Below are positions 1 to 5,862 of a stretch of 5,862 nucleotides of DNA, one piece after another. The stretch's first letter is position 1, and every line of letters begins with the position of its first letter. Origin of the DNA: a bacterium (GTDB lineage Bacteria > Actinomycetota > Thermoleophilia > Solirubrobacterales > 70-9); the NCBI GenBank assembly GCA_002919115.1, contig PKER01000077.1, forward strand, positions 1-5,862. The letters are read 5' to 3'. The translations under genes were made by a program, and so were the position numbers. The notes under the pieces were generated by a model. It saw only the letters and a program-made list of their open reading frames with translations, was not told the DNA's origin and did no database searches.

Positions 1-99
1 GAGGTGGCAGCATGAAACAGACACGAACGCTGTCCAACGAACCGGGTGCTGTTCAATGGGATAGGAATCACATCGGCCGGATGGCCCGCCGACTTCAGC

Positions 100-372
100 T
101 CAAACGCGTCGAATCTGCTGCAACGTCTCTTCCACGATGTCAGCGACCGTCTCCGGCTCCTCGTGTTCCCAGAACCGAAGCACCACCCACCCCGACTCCG
201 CGAACTCCCGCACGTGTTTGCGATCCCTCTGCACATTCGCCAGGAGCTTGTCGATCCACCAGTCTCGGTTGTGAGACGGAAGCTTGAGATGCTGCGGGCA
301 CCAGTGCCAGTAGCACCCGTCCAGATAGACAGCGAGACGCTCACGGGGGAAGAGGAGATCGGGGCGGGAACG
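100..372 (-). pseudogene. vsr: Vsr-type very short patch repair endonuclease, C-terminal fragment (N-terminus missing)
   Basis: Vsr nicks DNA next to T:G mismatches that arise when 5-methylcytosine deaminates; it usually accompanies a cytosine-5 methyltransferase. The minus strand encodes about 90 residues matching the C-terminal two thirds of the family. It starts at RPDLLFPRERLAVYLDG, with the Asp at 358-360 equivalent to the catalytic Asp of the GRPD motif. It continues through GCYWHWC, whose His at 304-306 corresponds to the active-site His, and ends with GWVVLRFWEHEEP and a TGA at 100-102. A normal Vsr is about 130-155 residues and has some 45-50 residues before RPD. Upstream of RPD the frame stays open but runs antisense through a methyltransferase, so the N-terminal part is gone. 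An in-frame GTG at 388-390 could start a 96-residue product, but I see no ribosome binding site for it. No partner cytosine methyltransferase is visible. The 99 bases beyond the stop hold nothing I recognise. Family assignment is confident; activity is unlikely. Confidence 0.82.
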
Positions 373-861
373 GGCCTCAACCTGCCCCACTACGGCGCCG
401 GCGCGCGCCTCGTTTTCGCCGAGCCGGAGCCCGCGATGGCGGACCGCCTGCGCCGCCGCGCCGCCGAGCTCGGCCGCGAGGTCGAGGTCGTCGAGGCCCC
501 AGCCGAGGCCCTGCCGTTCGCCGACGACTCGTTCGACGCCGTCGTGAGCACGCTCGTGCTCTGCACGGTCCCCGACCCCGCCGCGGCGCTCGCCGAGGTC
601 CGCCGCGTGCTGCGGCCCGGGGGCGCGCTGCACTTCTGCGAGCACGTGCGCGCCGACTCGCGCCTGCTCGCGACCTGGCAGGACCGTCTGCGGCGCCCGT
701 GGGCCGCCCTCGGAGGCGGCTGCCAGTGCAACCGGCCGACCGTCGCGCTCATGGGCGAGGCCGGCTTCGCCCTGCGCGAGCTGCGCAAGGAGAGCTGGCG
801 CGGCATGCCGCCGCTCGTGCGGCCGCTGGCCTACGGCGTCGCGGTCCCGCGGCTGCGCTGA
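289..861 (+). CDS. Class I SAM-dependent methyltransferase, 5'-truncated remnant
   Basis: Recognisable methyltransferase sequence runs from 355 to the TGA at 859-861, about 168 residues. It opens inside motif I (EIGAGTGLNLPHY), which binds S-adenosylmethionine. Next come the acidic residue after strand 2 (VFAEPEPAM), then ALPFADDSFDAVVSTLVLCT and VRRVLRPGGALHFCEHV, the post-motif region of the Methyltransf_11/UbiE-like group. The C-terminal part (WQDRL, GGGCQCNRPT, GFALRELR) resembles small uncharacterised methyltransferases of about 205 residues that act on small molecules or lipids; the substrate cannot be read from the sequence. Some 35-45 N-terminal residues are missing. Everything in frame before 355 is antisense to a Vsr gene. 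The ATG at 289, with GGAAG about 8 bases upstream, is the closest in-frame start and would give a 190-residue chimeric protein, but this start is my inference. The C-terminus faces serA, 16 bases away. It is probably a pseudogene or a contig-join artefact. Confidence 0.72.
   Translation: MLRAPVPVAPVQIDSETLTGEEEIGAGTGLNLPHYGAGARLVFAEPEPAMADRLRRRAAELGREVEVVEAPAEALPFADDSFDAVVSTLVLCTVPDPAAALAEVRRVLRPGGALHFCEHVRADSRLLATWQDRLRRPWAALGGGCQCNRPTVALMGEAGFALRELRKESWRGMPPLVRPLAYGVAVPRLR
352..372. other. Junction joining two head-to-head truncated genes
   Basis: Bases 355-366 are read as EIGA of methyltransferase motif I on the plus strand and as RPDL of the Vsr catalytic motif on the minus strand. Both are conserved positions in their families. 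Homology to the methyltransferase stops leftward at about 355, and homology to Vsr stops rightward at about 370. The breakpoint is therefore inside or beside this short shared stretch, which could have acted as microhomology. GC content rises from roughly 60% (1-360, hand count) to roughly 78% (361-600) at this point. There is no transposase, terminal inverted repeat or attachment-site-like repeat visible at the join. Confidence 0.7.
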
Positions 862-879
862 GGCGCCCGGCGAGCGCCT
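861..879. terminator. Possible bidirectional hairpin between convergent genes
   Basis: AGGCGC (861-866) and GCGCCT (874-879) form a perfect 6-bp inverted repeat around a 7-base loop. It fills the space between the methyltransferase stop (859-861) and the serA stop TAG (read from 880-878), touching both. The position between two convergent genes suggests a shared transcription end. Neither side is followed by a T-run, so it is not a textbook intrinsic terminator, and a 6-bp GC palindrome can occur by chance at this base composition. Confidence 0.3.
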
Positions 880-2455
880 ACCGCTCGAGGTCCACGGCGC
901 GCCCGGCCGTGAACCCGTCCAGCGCCAGGATGCGCTCGACCGTCTCCGCGCTCACGGGCGCGTCCGTGGTGAGCACCATCACCGCCTGGTCGCCCTCGGA
1001 CTCGGCGCCCACCGCGGCCGAGACGATGTTCACGCCCGCCTCGCCGAACACGGTGCCGACGCGGCCGATCATGCCCGGCTGGTCGGTGTAGCGGAAGACG
1101 GCGAGGTGGTCGGCCAGCGGCAGGTAGAAGCCCTGCCCCCACACCGAGACCAGGTACGGGACGTTGCGCGGGCCGACGCCCGTGCCCGAGACCTCGACCG
1201 CGTGCTCCCCCTGGCCGACGCGGACGGTGATCAGCTCCGTGAAGTCCGGGGACGACGCGTCCTTGATCTCCGTGAGCTCGATTCCGCGGTCCTCGGCGAG
1301 CGCCGTGGCGTTGACGAGGTTCACCTGCTCCTCGGTGTGGCCCCCGAGCACGCCGGCGAGCGCGGCGATGCCGAGCACCCGCGTGTCGTGGTCCACGAGC
1401 CTGCCGCGGATCTCGAGCTCGACGCGGTCGACGCTGCCCTCCGCGAGGCCCTGCGCCAGCGAGGCGAGGTCGCGGCAGAGCGGGACGAACGGCGCCACCG
1501 GCTCGGGCAGTGGCGCGCCGAGGTTGACGGCGTTGGTGACGACGCCCCCGGTGAGCGCGGCCTTGACCTGCTCGGCCGTGATCGTCCCGGCCCGGTCCTG
1601 CGCCTCGGAGGTCGAGGCGCCGAGGTGCGGCGTGACGACGACGTCGTCGCGGCCGAAGAGCGGGTGCTCGGTGACCGGCTCGCCGGGGAAGACGTCGAGC
1701 GCCGCGCCGGCGACCTTGCCGGAGTCGAGCGCGGCCTCGAGCGCCTCGAGGTCGATGAGCTCGCCGCGCGCGCAGTTGATGATGCGGACGCCGTCCTTCA
1801 TCCGCGTGATCGCGGTCGCGTCGATCCAGTTGATCGTCTCGGGCGTCTTCGGCAGGTGGATCGTGATGATGTCCGAGCGCTCGTACAGCTCGTCGGTCGT
1901 CTCGACCCCCTCTACGCCGAGCTCGCGGAAGCGCTCGGGGGCGACGAACTTGTCGAAGCCCAGCACCGTCATGCCGAACGCGAGCGCGCGCTGGGCGACG
2001 AGCTGGCCGATGCGGCCGAAGCCGATGACCCCGAGCGTCTTGCCGTAGAGCTCCACGCCCTTGTAGCGGGAGCGCGCCCACTCGCCGCCGACGAGCGCCG
2101 CGTGCGCCTGCGGCACGTTCCGGCACAGGGCGAGGGCGAGTGCGAGCGTGTGCTCGGCGGCCGCGACCGAGTTCGACTCGGGCGCGTTGACGACGAGGAT
2201 GCCGCGCTTCGTCGCGGCCTCCAAGTCGACGTTGTCGACGCCGGTGCCCGCGCGGCCGACGACCTTGAGGCGGCCGGCGCGCTCGATCAGCTCCGGCGTC
2301 ACCTTGGTCGCGGAGCGGACGATCAGGCCGTCGTACTCGCCGATCCGCTCGGCGAGGTCCTCGGGGCTGAGGTCGAGCAGCACGTCGACCTCGAAGTCCT
2401 TCTTGAGCAGCTCGATGCCGCTGTCGGCGATCTTCTCAGCGACGAGGATCTTCAC
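878..2455 (-). CDS. serA: D-3-phosphoglycerate dehydrogenase SerA (long form with ASB and ACT domains)
   Basis: SerA oxidises 3-phosphoglycerate to 3-phosphohydroxypyruvate with NAD, the first committed step of cytosolic serine synthesis. The 525-residue protein has the length and domain order of the long form known from Mycobacterium tuberculosis. The split substrate domain covers about 1-95 and 285-315. The Rossmann domain has GFGRIG (145-150) and the NAD-selecting Asp168. Catalytic residues are Arg230 (NCARGELID), Glu259 (LDVFPGEP) and His277 (TPHLGAST). An allosteric substrate-binding (ASB) domain follows at about 318-445, then a C-terminal ACT domain at about 450-525. In the ACT domain, Tyr456, Asp458 and Asn476 match in spacing the serine-contacting residues of the mycobacterial enzyme, so feedback inhibition by serine is expected. 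The start is a GTG at 2455-2453 that overlaps the serC stop in GTGA, with a G-rich stretch (GGGGGTG) a few bases upstream inside serC. This indicates translational coupling. It is complete and no key residue is missing. Confidence 0.97.
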   Translation of the reverse strand: MKILVAEKIADSGIELLKKDFEVDVLLDLSPEDLAERIGEYDGLIVRSATKVTPELIERAGRLKVVGRAGTGVDNVDLEAATKRGILVVNAPESNSVAAAEHTLALALALCRNVPQAHAALVGGEWARSRYKGVELYGKTLGVIGFGRIGQLVAQRALAFGMTVLGFDKFVAPERFRELGVEGVETTDELYERSDIITIHLPKTPETINWIDATAITRMKDGVRIINCARGELIDLEALEAALDSGKVAGAALDVFPGEPVTEHPLFGRDDVVVTPHLGASTSEAQDRAGTITAEQVKAALTGGVVTNAVNLGAPLPEPVAPFVPLCRDLASLAQGLAEGSVDRVELEIRGRLVDHDTRVLGIAALAGVLGGHTEEQVNLVNATALAEDRGIELTEIKDASSPDFTELITVRVGQGEHAVEVSGTGVGPRNVPYLVSVWGQGFYLPLADHLAVFRYTDQPGMIGRVGTVFGEAGVNIVSAAVGAESEGDQAVMVLTTDAPVSAETVERILALDGFTAGRAVDLER

Positions 2456-3588
2456 GAGCGCACCCCCGGAGCGTTCTCGATGACCCAGTCGATGCAGGCG
2501 GTGAGCGCCTCGATGTCAGCCGGGTCGATGGCAGGGAACATGCCGATCCGAAGCTGGTTGCGGCCCAGCTTGCGGTACGGCTCGACGTCGACGATCCCGT
2601 TCGCGCGCAGCGTCGCGGCGAGCGCGGCGGCGTCGACCGACTCGTCGAAGTCGATCGTGCCGACCACCAGCGAGCGCTTCGCCGGATCGGCGACGAACGG
2701 CGTCGCGAACTCGGCGGCGTCCGCCCAGCCGTACAGGTGCGACGACGAGCGGGTCGTGCGCTCGACGCACCAGTCGAGGCCGCCCTGCTCGAGCATCCAC
2801 TCGAGCTGGTCCACCAGGAGCAGCAGGGTGGCCACGGCCGGGGTGTTGTAGGTCTGGTCCTTGCGGGAGTTGTTGAGCGCCATCTGCAGCGAGAGGAAGC
2901 CGGGCTGCCAGCGCCCCTCGGCGCCGTCCAGCTCGGCGATGCGCTCGACCGCCGCCGGGCTCAGGACCGCGATCCACAGGCCGCCGTCCGAGCCGAAGCC
3001 CTTCTGCGGCGCGAAGTAGTAGGCGTCCGCCTGGGCCAGGTCCACGGGCAGGCCGCCCGCTCCCGAGGTCGCGTCGATCAGGACGAGCTGACCCTCGGAC
3101 CCCTCGGGCCGGACCACCGGCACCATCACGCCGGTCGAAGTCTCGTTGTGCGCCCAGGCGACCACGTCGGCGCCGGGCACGGTCGCGGGCTCGGGGGCGT
3201 CGCCGGGCTCCGCCTCGATCAGCGCGGGCTCGGCGAGGAACGGCGCCCCGGCGGTGACCTTCGCGAACTTGCTTGAGAACTCGCCGTAGACCAGGTGCGC
3301 GGCCCGCTCGCGCACGAGCCACGCGGCGGCGGCGTCCCAGAACGCGGTCGTCCCGCCGTTGCCGAGGACGACCTCGTAGCCCTCGGGCGCCCCGAGCAGC
3401 TCGGTCACGCCCGAGCGGACGCGCCCGACGAGGTCCTTCACGGGCTTCTGGCGGTGGGAGGTGCCCATCACGTCGGAGCGCTCGGCGAGCCGGGCGAGCG
3501 CGTCGGGACGCACCCGCGATGGCCCACACCCGAAGCGCCCGTCGGAGGGCTTCAGTTCGTTCGGGATACGGACGGCGGTTTCAGTCAT
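2452..3588 (-). CDS. serC: Phosphoserine aminotransferase SerC (actinobacterial type)
   Basis: SerC is a PLP-dependent class V aminotransferase that transfers the amino group of glutamate to 3-phosphohydroxypyruvate, giving phosphoserine; it uses the product of the next gene, serA. The 378-residue protein starts with LKPSDGRFGCGPSRVRP (12-28), typical of the actinobacterial subfamily and unlike the shorter E. coli type. Visible family landmarks are GTSHRQKPV (42-50), the cofactor-phosphate loop GNGGTTAFWD (76-85), AHNETSTGV (146-154), and DATSGAGGLP (172-181) with the Asp expected to contact the PLP ring nitrogen. The Schiff-base lysine is Lys196 in APQKGFGSDGG, and the C-terminal motif is RKLGRNQLRIGMFPAI (339-354). 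The start is ATG at 3588-3586. There is no clear Shine-Dalgarno sequence, and a strong hairpin ends 13 bases upstream. The stop TGA overlaps the serA GTG. A promoter of its own in the 138-nt spacer is possible but not demonstrable by eye. Confidence 0.96.
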   Translation of the reverse strand: MTETAVRIPNELKPSDGRFGCGPSRVRPDALARLAERSDVMGTSHRQKPVKDLVGRVRSGVTELLGAPEGYEVVLGNGGTTAFWDAAAAWLVRERAAHLVYGEFSSKFAKVTAGAPFLAEPALIEAEPGDAPEPATVPGADVVAWAHNETSTGVMVPVVRPEGSEGQLVLIDATSGAGGLPVDLAQADAYYFAPQKGFGSDGGLWIAVLSPAAVERIAELDGAEGRWQPGFLSLQMALNNSRKDQTYNTPAVATLLLLVDQLEWMLEQGGLDWCVERTTRSSSHLYGWADAAEFATPFVADPAKRSLVVGTIDFDESVDAAALAATLRANGIVDVEPYRKLGRNQLRIGMFPAIDPADIEALTACIDWVIENAPGVRS

Positions 3589-3601
3589 CGATCGAAGAGC
3601 A

Positions 3602-3623
3602 GCCGACGGCGGGCGCCGTCGGC
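3602..3623. promoter_or_regulatory. GC-rich inverted repeat in the serC leader
   Basis: GCCGACGGC (3602-3610) and GCCGTCGGC (3615-3623) are perfect 9-bp arms around a 4-base loop. In the serC transcript this would be a very stable stem-loop ending 13 nt before the ATG, next to where a ribosome binding site should lie. It is not followed by a U-run on either strand, so an intrinsic terminator is unlikely. It may affect serC translation or RNA processing, or be a protein-binding palindrome. The structure is seen directly; the role is inference. Confidence 0.45.
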
Positions 3624-3649
3624 GGGCGCAAGGTTATTGGGTCGTACGG

Positions 3650-3709
3650 AGCTACCAGCTGCCAGCTGCCCGGCTGGAGTCGCAAACTGGCTGCTGGAAG
3701 CTGGTAGCT
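3650..3709. repeat. Long imperfect inverted repeat (hairpin) between ilvC and serC
   Basis: The arms at 3650-3670 and 3689-3709 are 21 bases each and pair at 19 of 21 positions around an 18-base loop. The outer 11 bp (AGCTACCAGCT with AGCTGGTAGCT) are perfect. It lies just behind the ilvC stop and could form a large RNA stem in the ilvC-serC transcript, protecting the ilvC 3' end or reducing read-through into serC. No U-tract follows in the minus direction (the next bases are CCGTACGACCC). The arms are built from a 7-base repeat, described separately. Confidence 0.6.
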
Positions 3710-3721
3710 GGAAGCTGGTTG
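3652..3721. repeat. Heptanucleotide repeat CTGGNNG, in two inverted clusters
   Basis: Five consecutive plus-strand heptads run from 3687 to 3721: CTGGCTG, CTGGAAG, CTGGTAG, CTGGAAG, CTGGTTG. A decayed sixth (CCGGATC, 3722-3728) runs into the ilvC stop codon. In inverted orientation 3652-3672 reads CTACCAG, CTGCCAG, CTGCCCG, which on the minus strand are CTGGTAG, CTGGCAG and CGGGCAG. The two clusters together create the hairpin. A period of 7 is not a multiple of 3, and the array starts exactly where ilvC ends, so it is non-coding. It resembles REP/small intergenic repeat elements in position, but I cannot name a family. Confidence 0.65.
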
Positions 3722-3726
3722 CCGGA

Positions 3727-4743
<1,017 letters not shown>

Positions 4744-4784
4744 AGCCGCGTGACTTTAGCTATCGCGCGCGCCCGAGCGGGGGC

Positions 4785-5862
4785 TCAGCGCAGCGCCCTG
4801 CGCAGGAGCTTCCCGGAGCTCGTGCGCGGCAGCTCCGCGGCGAACTCGAAGCGCTTGGGGACCTTGAAGCCCGCGAGCCGCGCGGCGCAGTGCGCCCGCA
4901 GGGTCTCAGCGTCGGCCTCCGCCCCGTCGCGCAGGACGACGACCGCCGTCACCGCCTCCTGCCACTCGGCGTCCGGCCGGCCGACGACGGCCGCGTCCGC
5001 CACCGCCGGGTGCTCGCGCAGCACCTCCTCGACCTCGTCGGGCATGACGTTCTCCCCGCCGGTCACGATCAGGTCGCCCAGGCGGCCCTCGACCCACAGA
5101 AAGCCCTCCTCGTCGATGCGCCCGAGGTCCCCGGTGTGCAGCCAGCCGTCCTCGCTCGCGGCCCCGGGGGCCACGGTCGGGCCCTGGACGAGGATCTCGC
5201 CGTCGGCGATGCGCAGGCGCGACGTGAGCAGCGGCCTGCCTGCCGAGCCCGCCTTGCGGCGCGCGTCGGAGGGCGCGAGCGTCGTCACCTGCGAGCACGT
5301 CTCGGTCATCCCGTAGGTCTGCACCACCGAGGCGCCCTGTGCTGACGCCTCCTCGATCGCCGCGAGCGGCACGGGGCCGCCGCCGACGAGCAGGACGCGC
5401 GGCCCGGAGAGGTCGACGCCCGCCTCGAGCAGGCGGACGAGCTGGGTGGCCACGAGCGAGACCAGCGTGATCCCGTCGCTCGCCAGGGACTCGCGCACGC
5501 GCTCCACGTCGAAGCCCTCGTGGATCACGGCGCCGGTGCCGTAGATCACCGACCGCATGAGGATCGAGAGCCCGCCCACGTGGTGCAGGGGCAGGCAGCA
5601 CAGCCAGCGGTCGCCGGGGTCGACGCCCAGGTTGAAGGCCGAGCCGACCGCGCTCCACAGGAAGTTGCCGTAGGTGAGCCCGACCGCTCGGGGCGTGCCG
5701 GACGTGCCGCTCGTGAGCAGCCGGCAGCACACCGCGTCCATGTCGTGCTCGTCGAGCAGCGGCGCGTCGGCCTCGGCCCCCTCGAAGTCGGCGGCCGAGC
5801 GCACCACGAGCGCCGGCTGCGCGTGCTCCAGCTCGCGGGCGCGCTCGCGCTCGGTGAGGCGC
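4785..5862 (-). CDS. menE: o-Succinylbenzoate-CoA ligase MenE (5' end outside window)
   Basis: MenE belongs to the ANL adenylate-forming family and activates o-succinylbenzoate with ATP and CoA in menaquinone synthesis. The frame is open to the window edge; 358 residues are visible, and roughly 110-130 N-terminal residues are missing compared with Bacillus MenE. Visible from the edge are RLTERERARELEHA, then the P-loop LTSGTSGTPRAV (49-60 of the visible part), LPLHHVGGLSILMRSVIYGT (90-109), and TYGMTETCSQVTTLAPSD (182-199). These are followed by GSAGRPL, HTGDLG with the ribose-binding Asp246, Arg260 in EGRLGDLI, GGENVMPDEVEEVL, and the catalytic Lys351 in TSSGKLLRR. The LSILMRSVIYG and YGMTETCSQ stretches resemble MenE of Bacillus subtilis more than general acyl-CoA ligases. 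One oddity is the P-loop Arg (TPR) where Lys is usual. The GTG at 5807-5805 is internal, not the start. No other men gene is adjacent, so a relative with another carboxylate substrate remains possible. Confidence 0.86.
   Translation of the reverse strand, partial: RLTERERARELEHAQPALVVRSAADFEGAEADAPLLDEHDMDAVCCRLLTSGTSGTPRAVGLTYGNFLWSAVGSAFNLGVDPGDRWLCCLPLHHVGGLSILMRSVIYGTGAVIHEGFDVERVRESLASDGITLVSLVATQLVRLLEAGVDLSGPRVLLVGGGPVPLAAIEEASAQGASVVQTYGMTETCSQVTTLAPSDARRKAGSAGRPLLTSRLRIADGEILVQGPTVAPGAASEDGWLHTGDLGRIDEEGFLWVEGRLGDLIVTGGENVMPDEVEEVLREHPAVADAAVVGRPDAEWQEAVTAVVVLRDGAEADAETLRAHCAARLAGFKVPKRFEFAAELPRTSSGKLLRRALR

Noticed and set aside
12..287. Plus-strand open frame with a GAGGTGG ribosome-binding-like sequence before an ATG at 12
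   Set aside because: From about base 100 it is antisense to the clearly recognisable Vsr fragment, and its product (MKQTRTLSNEPGAVQWD...) becomes proline- and arginine-rich low complexity. The first 30 residues match nothing I know, so a truncated gene start cannot be excluded but is not supported.
100..861. A new DNA modification or defence pair made of Vsr plus a methyltransferase
   Set aside because: The methyltransferase is of the small-molecule UbiE-like kind, not a DNA cytosine methyltransferase (no PCQ or ENV motifs), and both genes are truncated; adjacency is better explained by a join.
831..2126. Long minus-strand frame overlapping serA in another frame
   Set aside because: The translation is repetitive Arg/Gly/Ala typical of a shifted high-GC coding frame; serA in the proper frame has all catalytic motifs.
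3626..3720. Intrinsic terminator after ilvC
   Set aside because: The 21-base hairpin is strong but no U-rich tail follows on the minus strand, so I list it as a repeat and not as a terminator.
4744..4784. Promoter for ilvC around GATAGCTAAAG
   Set aside because: The stretch lies within about 20 nt of the start codon and has no matching -35 element that I can identify; the short gap to menE fits co-transcription equally well.

Overview
The window looks like chromosomal DNA from a very GC-rich bacterium, most likely an actinobacterium. The evidence is the strong G/C preference at third codon positions, a phosphoserine aminotransferase of the actinobacterial type (start MTETAVRIPNELKPSDGRFG, lysine motif APQKGFGSDGG), and a long serine-regulated phosphoglycerate dehydrogenase like that of Mycobacterium. 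A deep-branching class such as Thermoleophilia is possible, but that is an impression and was not tested.

Layout. Bases 1-~360 are clearly less GC-rich (about 60% by hand count) and hold the C-terminal half of a Vsr-type very-short-patch-repair endonuclease on the minus strand. At ~355-372 this fragment meets, head to head, the 5'-truncated remnant of a class I SAM-dependent methyltransferase on the plus strand (to 861). The composition jumps to about 78% GC at the same place (361-600). Both genes have lost their N-terminal parts at this junction. It is therefore a deletion or recombination scar, or an assembly chimera.

From 878 to the right edge everything is on the minus strand. In transcription order, right to left, the genes are: menE (o-succinylbenzoate-CoA ligase, 5' end outside the window), ilvC (ketol-acid reductoisomerase), a 138-nt spacer with two strong inverted repeats, serC, and serA. 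serC and serA overlap by 4 nt and form a tight unit that turns 3-phosphoglycerate into phosphoserine; serB is not in the window. ilvC makes the second step of valine, leucine and isoleucine synthesis. menE belongs to menaquinone synthesis and is not accompanied here by other men genes.

The right-hand part is ordinary biosynthetic housekeeping DNA. The items worth a second look are the Vsr/methyltransferase junction and the heptanucleotide repeat (CTGGNNG) hairpin between ilvC and serC. I found no RNA gene, CRISPR array, transposase or convincing new multi-gene system.
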